In this document: in pieces, positions 25,382-31,883 of the stretch | Layout of the letters: every line of letters starts with the position of its first letter | Numbering within the stretch: position 1 is the stretch's first letter | Source: an uncultured Prevotella sp. | Lineage (GTDB): Bacteria > Bacteroidota > Bacteroidia > Bacteroidales > Bacteroidaceae | DNA: 46,005 nucleotides | Direction: 5' to 3' | Assembly: GCA_947165435.1 (NCBI GenBank) | Contig: CAMVAI010000017.1 | Location: 1-46,005 of the forward strand | Made by a program: the position numbers and the translations under genes | Notes under the pieces: model-generated | What the model was told of the DNA's origin: nothing | Seen by the model: the letters and a program-made list of their open reading frames with translations, nothing else | Databases searched by the model: none

Positions 25382-26563
25382 TCAGAAATTCTGTAATGAT
25401 TTGTTCATATAGTTCTGCAAAATGGTGCGGGCCTTCTTGTCGTAGATGACCTCGTAGATGGGTACCAGACGGATGTCGATGAGGGCGGCATCCTGCGGGG
25501 TCACCGTCTCCTGCCATTCCTTCAGGGTCTCGGTGTCCAGCGTGGCCTGCTGGCCGGTGGTGAATGCCGTCACGAGGGCCACATTGCCGCCACGGGCTGT
25601 GATGTGGCTCTCCGAGTTGCGGTTGCACTTCATCACTGCATCCTTGTATTCGGTGCTGACACTGGCACTGATCTCAATGAATTTAATCTGGACGGCCATT
25701 TCCAACGCCACCTTCACATCGAGCGAATTGGAAACAGAGTCCATACGTGTGGTGTTATAATAGTCGAGCGAGCACCCTAACACCGAACGGGTGACGAAGC
25801 CCGGGCCTACCTCCTCGATAAACTCGCGGCAGATGGCGCTGGCATCGTAGGCCGAGGTAGCGCCATGGATATTGCCTACAAACTTCTGCATCACATCGGC
25901 GAAGCCCGGGGCATAAATCTCCTTGAACATCGGCACAGCCTTGCCCAACGCGAGGGCATCGATGCCGGCATACGTACTGGCTACCGACGAGGCCGCTATG
26001 GCGTTGGCCACCTGCTCGCGCAGACTCAGGTAGTTCAGGTCGCGCGTGAAGTAGCTCTGTTTCATTCGCTTCAGCGAATAATAGTTCTTTGTGGTTGAAT
26101 AATTTTTCTTGTTGAAGCCCACCTCCAGATCGACAGAGAACACACCGGCCGCCACACCGACACCGATGTCCAGCGACAGCTGCTTGTTCAGTTCATCGAC
26201 ACTCTGGCTGTAGAAGAACTTCTGCTCTGTGGTTGGCATATAGTCATCGACGATATACGAGGTGTTATACTTGTTTTCCAACTCGCGAAGATGGCGCGTG
26301 TTGAAAACCTCCATATCGGTGCCGATACAGTATTGCTGATTGTCACGGTAGGTGTAGCCGGCACCACGGATGGCATTCACAGCCTCTTCCACTTTCTGCA
26401 AATCGCCGGGAGTAAAGGCCCTGGTGAGCCACGACTGCGGTCCTGAGGCCGTATTGACAGGCTGTGGTGTCTCGGGCACCACTGCCATATCGTCGTCACT
26501 GCTGCATGATGCCAATGTCAGCATGCCCGCTGCTATGTATATATATAATAAGGTGTACTTCAT
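25382..26563 (-). CDS. MACPF-like lipoprotein with degenerate signature (393 aa)
   Basis: The lipobox is L-A-S-C (Cys20), followed by S-S-D-D-D, which fits a Bacteroidetes surface lipoprotein export signal. 'GAGYTYRDNQQYC' near residue 68 matches the shared N-terminal module. Residues 252-264 read 'EVGPGFVTRSVLG', then C: the position of the MACPF Y-G-T-H-x6-G-G signature is recognisable, but T-H is replaced by P-G and the second glycine by Cys. 'ITARGGNVALVTAF', downstream, aligns with the GG motif of the paralogs. There is no C-terminal extension after the 'LVPIYEVIYD' helix region. It may be a structural, regulatory or decoy subunit rather than an independent pore former (inference). Gaps to its neighbours are 10 and 14 bases. 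Confidence 0.82.
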   Translation of the reverse strand: MKYTLLYIYIAAGMLTLASCSSDDDMAVVPETPQPVNTASGPQSWLTRAFTPGDLQKVEEAVNAIRGAGYTYRDNQQYCIGTDMEVFNTRHLRELENKYNTSYIVDDYMPTTEQKFFYSQSVDELNKQLSLDIGVGVAAGVFSVDLEVGFNKKNYSTTKNYYSLKRMKQSYFTRDLNYLSLREQVANAIAASSVASTYAGIDALALGKAVPMFKEIYAPGFADVMQKFVGNIHGATSAYDASAICREFIEEVGPGFVTRSVLGCSLDYYNTTRMDSVSNSLDVKVALEMAVQIKFIEISASVSTEYKDAVMKCNRNSESHITARGGNVALVTAFTTGQQATLDTETLKEWQETVTPQDAALIDIRLVPIYEVIYDKKARTILQNYMNKSLQNF

Positions 26564-26577
26564 ACCTATTCAACTGT

Positions 26578-27696
26578 CTATTTCAAGTTCGTACGTAGAA
26601 TGTAATTCACTCTGTCCTGCACTCTGCCCGTAAAGAGGTTAGCGATCGAGGCTATCTTCACGTCGGTGAGTGCGCACAATTTCAACTTGTCGCTTTCGGG
26701 CGTCGGCGAGAAGTTGACACTCGCCATCCATTCCTGGATGCCCTTCGGTGAGGTGGAGTTACCTGCCAGCACCTCGGTGACGGCCCGCACGTCGCCACCA
26801 CGCACATGGATGTCCATGCTGTAGCGGTCGCTTGAAACCGTCTGGAACTGCGAGGTAGCCACACTGGCCGATGCTTCGACGCCGACGATGAGTCCGACGC
26901 TGGCATTGATGGCCATCTCGGCACTCATGTTCTCGCCGAGCACCGACTTGTCTATCTGCATGGTGTATTCGAGCACACCGCCCATGAAGGCGCGGGCCAC
27001 GAATCCCCTACCCCATTTGTTCACAAAGTTGAGCACATCCTGGTTGCTCACATTCACCTGGTTGGTGTTCTTGCCTTCCAAGAGCTTCCAGTCGGCAAAG
27101 AATCCCGGCGCAAACACGAGGCTGTCGCCGGTCTCCTTATAGTACATGATGATGTTCTTGTACTGAAGGTCGCGGCAGTAAGCCACACGCTTGGTGCGCT
27201 TCATGGCAAACACCGACTCGTTCTCCTGGACACTGCCCTTGGAGTAATTGCCCGAGACACGGATGTCGGCAACGATGAAGTTGACACCCACGCTGGCCGA
27301 TATGGCCAGCTGCTTGGACACGGCACTGCGGCTCTCGCCGGTGATGACCTGTTCTTCACTATACGGAGTATAATCGTCGCTGACAAAGTTCAGCCCTTTG
27401 ACATACTGGATGGAGTCCAAATAGTTGAGGTTGAAGATGTTGAAGGTCACTCCTTCCAGATATTCTGCCCCCGTGGCATAGCAGTAGCCCACGCCGCGCT
27501 CATAACCCGGAGGAGCCAGCAGCCGGGTCACATAGCCCGACGGTGCCTCATCGCCATTGGCATAGCGTGGCACACGCTGGGCGTTACCGTTTGCCTCGTT
27601 GGGGTCCGTCTCTGTCACCCACCCGTCATCACTGCTACAAGAGGCCATGCCCAGCACGCCGACAAGAAGGAGAAAATAATATAAACGTTTCATCAT
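26578..27696 (-). CDS. MACPF-like lipoprotein with degenerate signature (372 aa)
   Basis: The start is taken at ATG 27696 (M-M-K-R-L-Y-Y-F); the frame extends two codons further only to a GTG. The lipobox is L-G-M-A-S-C (Cys20), then S-S-D-D. The shared module is 'GVGYCYATGAEY' near residue 68, followed by 'VSDDYTPYSEEQ', which parallels 'VDDYMPTTEQ' in the 393-residue paralog. The MACPF signature position reads 'WGRGFVARAFMGG' (~228-240): the glycines are kept but T-H is replaced by R-G. Gly/Ala-rich strands 'ISASVGVNFIVADIRVSG' and 'AINASVGLIVGVEASASVA' could be the two membrane-inserting hairpin regions (inference). It ends soon after 'LCALTDVKIASIANLF'. It is the fourth gene of the array in transcription order from right to left counting back from the last. 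Confidence 0.82.
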   Translation of the reverse strand: MMKRLYYFLLLVGVLGMASCSSDDGWVTETDPNEANGNAQRVPRYANGDEAPSGYVTRLLAPPGYERGVGYCYATGAEYLEGVTFNIFNLNYLDSIQYVKGLNFVSDDYTPYSEEQVITGESRSAVSKQLAISASVGVNFIVADIRVSGNYSKGSVQENESVFAMKRTKRVAYCRDLQYKNIIMYYKETGDSLVFAPGFFADWKLLEGKNTNQVNVSNQDVLNFVNKWGRGFVARAFMGGVLEYTMQIDKSVLGENMSAEMAINASVGLIVGVEASASVATSQFQTVSSDRYSMDIHVRGGDVRAVTEVLAGNSTSPKGIQEWMASVNFSPTPESDKLKLCALTDVKIASIANLFTGRVQDRVNYILRTNLK

Positions 27697-27730
27697 ATAC
27701 ACATTGATTATACTCGTAGAGTAGTTTTCG

Positions 27731-29134
27731 TTACTTCTTTAGTTTTTCATTAAAATAGTTCGCCAACACTTCGCGTGCATACGTATCGGTGATGAGCGCA
27801 TAAATGGGGATGAGCGCCATATCGACCATCACCGCAAGCCGCGGACTGCAGCTGTTCTGCCAGGCCGTGATGTCGGTGTCGTTCAGCTCGCCACCATTGA
27901 CCAGGATGCTTACCTGGCTCACGTCGCCGCCACGGGCATTGACAGTGGCCGTCGTCTTGGATGTCAGCTGTTTGACTACCTCGGAAGTACCGAGGTTGAA
28001 CGTCACCTCACCGCCCAACGACTTACCCTTCACCTTGGTCTGGAAGCTGGCTTCGAGCGCCACCTCTATGCCCAGCGTGTCGCGCAGCAGCGTGCTATCG
28101 ACACTGATCTGATAGTCGAGCACCGAACCCATGACCGACTTGCTGATGAAGCAAGGGCCTGTCGTGCTGAGGAACTTGTCGCAGATGTCGTACTGCCGTG
28201 ACCTGTCGTCCTTTGCGGCGGCAATGTCCTTGGCAAAGGTCTCCTGGATGGAGAGGAATCCCGGCGACAGCAACTTCTGTTTATCTTCACGCTTGGTAGC
28301 CTTTTTCAGCAGTGCCAAGACGTTCATGTAATGTATCTCGCGGGTGAACTGCGTGGTCTTCTGGCGCTTGAGGGCATACTTGTTCTTGCTGTTTTCCTCA
28401 TGGCCTTTGCCCACACCGACGCCGATGCTGCCGCTGCCGCTACCGCCGTTTTTGCTCTTCACCGAAGCGAAGTCCAGCCCCAACGAGGCACCGACGGTCA
28501 GGCCCTTGATGAGACCATGCTCACTATTGGACGACACAAATTCCTGGTTGGTCGTTGGGTATATATCATCAGAAATCAGCCTGACGCCGGTAGCTTGCTG
28601 TATGCTGTCAAGCGTGGCAAGGTTGAACAACTGGATGAGTGCCCCGTCGCAAAAATCACCGCCGGGCATATAGCTGTAGCCGGCACCCTTGTTGGACGAG
28701 AATATCGTCGAGATGGAGTCCAACTCGGGGTTGCCCGCCTGCACGAAAGCCACCTGATGGGTGTTCGCGCCGCCGGCTCGTGTCACGGCTCCTTCGGCAG
28801 TGAGCGTCAGCACATTCTCGCGCATAGCCCCCCAGTTCTCGCCCACCTGGACGACAGCCATAGCAGGGCCTTCGCCCGACGAGGGATAGACATTCGCCAG
28901 ACCCTTGGTGGTGGCCACCGACCACTTGCCCGGCACGTTGATGTATGCGGTGAACTCCTGGTAGGAGGCTCCCGTATTCACAATGCCGTTGCCGCTGGCT
29001 CCAAGAATGGTAAACGGAGCTGTACTCTCGGCCCCGCTTACCATGCTATTGCCTGCCATATCCTCGCTGCTGGAGCATGCAGCCGCAAGAGCGGCCGCAA
29101 GCACCAACACCGAGTAAGATATGCTTCTGTTCAT
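27731..29134 (-). CDS. BACON-like plus MACPF-like lipoprotein, degenerate signature (467 aa)
   Basis: The start is taken at ATG 29134 (M-N-R-S-I-S-Y-S); a GTG lies two codons upstream. The lipobox is L-A-A-A-C (Cys20), then S-S-S-E-D. Residues ~40-135 look like a BACON domain ('INVPGKWSVATT', 'VGENWGAMRENVLTLTAEG', 'HQVAFVQAGN'), which is often carbohydrate- or mucin-associated. The MACPF part begins with 'KGAGYSYMPGGDFC'. At the signature position it reads 'TGPCFISKSVMGS', with T-H replaced by P-C and the second Gly lost. A Gly/Ser-rich insert 'NGGSGSGSIGVGVGKG' lies where the first transmembrane hairpin would be expected. 'VNARGGDVSQVSILVNGG' is conserved with the paralogs. It is second in the array, after a 52-base gap. 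Confidence 0.83.
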   Translation of the reverse strand: MNRSISYSVLVLAAALAAACSSSEDMAGNSMVSGAESTAPFTILGASGNGIVNTGASYQEFTAYINVPGKWSVATTKGLANVYPSSGEGPAMAVVQVGENWGAMRENVLTLTAEGAVTRAGGANTHQVAFVQAGNPELDSISTIFSSNKGAGYSYMPGGDFCDGALIQLFNLATLDSIQQATGVRLISDDIYPTTNQEFVSSNSEHGLIKGLTVGASLGLDFASVKSKNGGSGSGSIGVGVGKGHEENSKNKYALKRQKTTQFTREIHYMNVLALLKKATKREDKQKLLSPGFLSIQETFAKDIAAAKDDRSRQYDICDKFLSTTGPCFISKSVMGSVLDYQISVDSTLLRDTLGIEVALEASFQTKVKGKSLGGEVTFNLGTSEVVKQLTSKTTATVNARGGDVSQVSILVNGGELNDTDITAWQNSCSPRLAVMVDMALIPIYALITDTYAREVLANYFNEKLKK

Positions 29135-29192
29135 ATTCACAATATTATGATTCTACGTTTTCACCAATGAATCGGATGGTGAATCGACCGAC

Positions 29193-30671
29193 TTATTTCA
29201 GGTCGCTCAAATCAATTTCAAGCTGGTTACCGTACTTGTTCTGGTCGAGAGGATAATTCTTGTTTATATATTCTACAAGGAACGCGCGAGCCCTACCCTC
29301 GTCGGTGTTCGGATCCGCAGCATTGAAGAAATCGTAGATAGGATGCACCTGCATGCCCACCATCGTGGCCTTCTCGGGCTCGTGACCGAGCATCCACTCA
29401 GCCAGTGTAGTAGTATTGAGTGAACCGCCGGTGGCTAAGATATTCACCTTCTCAATATCATTGCCGCGAGCCTTCACCTTAGCCTTGGTAGAGGTGGCTG
29501 CGTCGAACTGGTCGTTGGTATATTGTACATCGCCCTTGAAGAATACGCTCTTCAGCTTGGTGCTGTCCTTCATCAGCTGCATAATCTTAGCCTTGGTAGC
29601 AGAGTCGGCCTTGGCAGTGTCCTTGATCTGCTGCTGCCACTTGAAGTCGAGAGCGGCCTTCACGTCAACGAGATTCTTCGTCTTCTTTGTATCAGAAGTC
29701 ATGCGGTAGTTGAGCTCGCAGCCAAGGAGACACTTGGTAACGACATGAGTACCCACGATACGGAAGAACTCTTCGGCAGCGGCCTTCCTCTTATTTACAT
29801 CGCCACCGGCAGCCTTGAAATCATCGATGAAGATCTTCTTGAAGTCCTTGTAGCCCTGGCTGTAGCAAGAGTCATGACGCATCTTTTCCCATGCCAGCTC
29901 ACGGCTGTACATCGAACGGGTCAGCGACTTCTGAACGACAATATGTCCGGTAGTCGATGCCTTACGTACATTCACGTCGGCCGACAGGCCCAGCTTCACC
30001 ACGTTGAAGTTGCCACCGAAATTGCCCTTCACGGCAATCAGCTTGTCCATCATGCTGTCGCAGGTGTGATAGTAGTACTCCTCCTGGGTCTGGGGTACAA
30101 AGTCGTGCTTGACAAACTCGTCATTATTATTAAACCTCTCCATCCTGAAGACCTGGATGCCGGTACACAGTTCGGGAACGGCATTCTTAGAGGGCATAAA
30201 GCCGTAACCGACGAAGACGTTAGAGTTGACGACCTTCTTGAAGCGGTCGAGGCTGTAAAGAGCGTCCTGCGTTACCGTCTGGCCGCCATCGCCCTCAGCA
30301 CGGGTAAGCTGACCGTTTCCGTCAAGGAACTTCACGTTATAAGTCAACATACGCGTGCCTATCAAGTTGTTACCAACAATCACCGGAACGCGGGCACTGC
30401 CAGTACCGTACATCTTGGTGGGAATGAACTCATTGCTTTCAGGAATCTCGATATACCAAGCACCATTGGTCTTGATGTCCAGATAATAGGTGTTGGACTT
30501 AGCAGAAAGAGAAGAAACTTTCTGGCCACTCCCGTCGGTCAGCACAGCAGTGTTTTCGCCCGTGGGAAGAGCGGGGATTTCACTTACGCCCTCAGTTGTT
30601 GATTCTGAGCAGGCGGTTAGGCTTAATGCAGCCACTGCAGCTACAAAGAGCTTCTTTGTCATTTTTCTCAT
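29193..30671 (-). CDS. BACON-like plus MACPF-domain lipoprotein, operon-leading (492 aa)
   Basis: This is the first gene of the operon. The lipobox is L-S-L-T-A-C (Cys21), then S-E-S-T-T-E. Residues ~45-130 resemble a BACON domain ('TYYLDIKTNGAWYIEIPES', 'VPVIVGNNLIGTRMLTYNV'). 'VGYGFMPSKNAV' near residue 154 is the shared module. The MACPF signature reads 'VGTHVVTKCLLGC' at 306-318: G-T-H is kept and the last Gly is replaced by Cys. A Lys/Asp-rich segment 'KDTAKADSATKAKIMQLMKD' interrupts the later part and is not seen in the paralogs. 'VKARGNDIEKVNILATGGSL' matches the second conserved motif. The aromatic residue of the signature is Val here, so pore activity is uncertain. Upstream lie a long leader and the candidate promoter. 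Confidence 0.84.
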   Translation of the reverse strand: MRKMTKKLFVAAVAALSLTACSESTTEGVSEIPALPTGENTAVLTDGSGQKVSSLSAKSNTYYLDIKTNGAWYIEIPESNEFIPTKMYGTGSARVPVIVGNNLIGTRMLTYNVKFLDGNGQLTRAEGDGGQTVTQDALYSLDRFKKVVNSNVFVGYGFMPSKNAVPELCTGIQVFRMERFNNNDEFVKHDFVPQTQEEYYYHTCDSMMDKLIAVKGNFGGNFNVVKLGLSADVNVRKASTTGHIVVQKSLTRSMYSRELAWEKMRHDSCYSQGYKDFKKIFIDDFKAAGGDVNKRKAAAEEFFRIVGTHVVTKCLLGCELNYRMTSDTKKTKNLVDVKAALDFKWQQQIKDTAKADSATKAKIMQLMKDSTKLKSVFFKGDVQYTNDQFDAATSTKAKVKARGNDIEKVNILATGGSLNTTTLAEWMLGHEPEKATMVGMQVHPIYDFFNAADPNTDEGRARAFLVEYINKNYPLDQNKYGNQLEIDLSDLK

Positions 30672-30731
30672 AATGTTAATAATTTGGTTTATAAAATTGT
30701 AATAATTAAAATGATCCAGTTCCTGATTGAG

Positions 30732-30792
30732 CCGTATAGAAATACGGTGTGTCTCTACCTATTTATGCCTTATAGAAATACGGTGTGTCTCT
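30732..30792 (-). repeat. 36-bp-period tandem repeat with hairpin in operon leader
   Basis: A 22-base sequence (TATAGAAATACGGTGTGTCT plus CT) occurs at 30735-30756 and again, identical, at 30771-30792. In the left copy CCGTAT-AGAA-ATACGG (30732-30747) is a perfect 6-bp-stem hairpin; in the right copy the stem is broken by CCTTAT. Both copies lie 60-125 bases upstream of the first MACPF start, inside the presumed leader RNA. They could bind a regulator or form an RNA structure. Confidence 0.6.
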
Positions 30793-30905
30793 TCATGCCA
30801 GAATGATTCAGCAACGCCGTTGGTCACTTCATCCTTGATGTTTTCAGCAATGACCGCAGGAAGCAGTACGCTGGTTAAGGCAGAGCATGCTACTACGATG
30901 CAAAG
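30759..30905 (-). pseudogene. Open frame without start codon in leader (possible remnant)
   Basis: In one minus-strand frame about 48 codons are open between two stops. The translation looks natural: hydrophobic 'IVVACSALTSVLLPAVIAEN', then 'IKDEVTNGVAESFWHEETH'. No ATG, GTG or TTG occurs in frame, and the candidate promoter overlaps its beginning. It could be the decayed remnant of a small exported or membrane protein, or chance. Only the frame and its composition support it. Confidence 0.25.
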
Positions 30906-30908
30906 TTA
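30901..30908 (-). promoter_or_regulatory. Candidate -7 element for the MACPF operon
   Basis: The minus strand reads TAACTTTG, matching the Bacteroidetes -7 consensus TAnnTTTG. It would place the transcription start roughly 220 bases upstream of the first MACPF gene. A good -33 TTTG at the usual 19-21-base spacing is absent (the nearest is at 12), so the promoter may depend on an activator. Confidence 0.45.
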
Positions 30909-30953
30909 ATCAATTTTAAGCAAAAAACCATGACTTCGTAGCCTTTTTATTCA

Positions 30954-30986
30954 ATTTTTGTTAATAATAGAACGATTTTTGTTAAT
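30954..30986 (-). promoter_or_regulatory. Paired direct repeat with 21-bp period (probable activator site)
   Basis: The 12-mer ATTTTTGTTAAT occurs at 30954-30965 and 30975-30986, exactly 21 bp apart (two helical turns). It lies about 45-80 bp upstream of the candidate -7 element. Tandem sites with this geometry are typical of dimeric activators; LytTR response regulators, for example, use 21-bp-spaced repeats. The spacing fits a promoter lacking a proper -33 box. The regulator identity is unknown. Confidence 0.5.
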
Positions 30987-31133
30987 TCTGTAACCGTTTT
31001 TACGATTCTGAAACTCGAAGCACGGTATGCGAGCCGCGCCTTATCACCGACGTTTGTAGGGTATGTAGGGCGATAGCTTGTCATACGCCGTCCGTCTGTT
31101 GCCGCCTGCCTCTGGTTCGTCGTAAGACAAGCG

Positions 31134-31209
31134 TTCTATGGGAGCATCTTCATATTATGATATTTTATGCATTCTATGGGAGCATGCGCATATCATGATA
31201 TTTAAAAAT
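31134..31209. repeat. 38-bp imperfect tandem duplication
   Basis: TTCTATGGGAGCAT begins at 31134 and again at 31172. Each copy is followed by an AT-rich stretch with similar CATAT(T/C)ATGATATTT sequence. Two units only. No function apparent. Confidence 0.6.
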
Positions 31210-31218
31210 TTTACAAAA

Positions 31219-31354
31219 TTTGCTGCCACTCTGCCACCAGCCTCCCGAAACCGCTATGCTTCAAGCATATAGCGGTGGTGGCAGCAAGGTGGGAGGTGGC
31301 AGGAAAGCCCAGCCCCTCCCCCAACCCCTCCCCGATAGGGAGGGGAGTGGCTGC
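31219..31354 (-). repeat. GC-rich palindromic element, copy 1
   Basis: This is the inverted partner of 31531-31672. It contains a 45-bp GC-rich block (31310-31354) that matches the other copy in reverse complement with one mismatch. A T-G-C-C-A-C-C-rich arm follows, with an internal hairpin CCGCTATGCTT/AGCATATAGCGG at 31251-31275 flanked by CTGCCACCA/TGGTGGCAG. The same GC-rich core occurs in frame inside two genes of this window. Confidence 0.75.
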
Positions 31355-31454
31355 GCATGATTTTATAGTTCTTCTTCTTATACTTTGACTTTTTAAACTA
31401 CACGCGGAGTGACATCAAACGATTCGCCAAACGCGTTCACCACAGTGAAAACAG

Positions 31455-31498
31455 CGTTTTCTTGCGGAGAAAACACCGTTTTCCAGCGGAGAAAACGG
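31455..31498. repeat. 22-bp tandem hairpin repeat
   Basis: Two 22-bp units each have the form CGTTTTC-N-GCGGAGAAAAC, so each can fold GTTTTC on GAAAAC. They sit between the two GC-rich palindromic copies. The function is unknown. Confidence 0.6.
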
Positions 31499-31530
31499 CG
31501 TCTTCCTCCCTGGCAGCGCACTCACTGCGC

Positions 31531-31672
31531 GCAGCCACTCCCCTCCCTATCGGGGAGGGGTTGGGGGTGGGGCTGGTGGGGCTTTGCTGCCACCTCCCAC
31601 CTTGCTGCCACCACCTCTGCTTCCCCTTTGTACAAAGGGGTTTCAGAGGTGGTGGTGGCAGAGTGGCAGCAA
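31531..31672 (+). repeat. GC-rich palindromic element, copy 2
   Basis: The GC-rich block at 31531-31575 is followed by a long stem-loop (31608-31655). The loop end is an 18-bp perfect palindrome, CCCCTTTGTACAAAGGGG (31623-31640), flanked by CCACCACCTCTG/CAGAGGTGGTGG arms. It is related over its whole length to 31219-31354 in the opposite orientation, but the inner hairpin sequence differs. It has no coding capacity of its own; it is probably a non-autonomous repeat family. Confidence 0.75.
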
Positions 31673-31832
31673 AAACTGAAAAAAAATTTTTTTCCGCAAA
31701 GATGCCACCGCAGGACGCTTTCAGCGTCTTGATGTATGAAAGCGGATGATTATTTCGTTACCTATATATAATAATGTGTAACATCAGCTCTTTAGCCGAC
31801 ATGCCAACAGATACCGCCACAAAGAAAGAAAG

Positions 31833-31865
31833 AATAATCCGAACCGCCAAGCAATTCGGATTATT
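31833..31865 (-). terminator. Terminator downstream of gpmI
   Basis: A perfect 11-bp inverted repeat, AATAATCCGAA (31833-31843) with TTCGGATTATT (31855-31865), has an 11-base loop. It starts 18 bases past the gpmI stop. On the minus strand it is followed by a T-rich CTTTCTTTCTTT stretch. Confidence 0.75.
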
Positions 31866-31883
31866 TTTATCGATTACCAGCTA

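Larger units (their letters stand above)
30672..31883. other. Gene-free 1.2-kb regulatory/repeat region
   Basis: No convincing gene lies here. From left to right it holds a presumed 5' leader of the MACPF operon with tandem hairpins (30732-30792), a candidate -7 element (30901-30908), a 21-bp-period direct repeat (30954-30986), a 38-bp imperfect tandem repeat (31134-31209), two inverted copies of a GC-rich palindromic element (31219-31354 and 31531-31672), a 22-bp tandem hairpin repeat (31455-31498), and the gpmI terminator (31833-31865). Short open frames on the plus strand at 31409-31749 are low-complexity translations of the GC-rich repeats. Confidence 0.75.

Noticed and set aside
31531..31672. 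Intrinsic terminator or insertion sequence
   Set aside because: There is no U-tract in the needed position for either flanking gene, and no transposase or coding capacity. It was kept as a palindromic repeat instead.
31409..31749. Overlapping short plus-strand frames in the intergenic region
   Set aside because: They are translations of the GC-rich palindromic repeats (P-S-L-S-G-R-G-W-type peptide), with no independent support.
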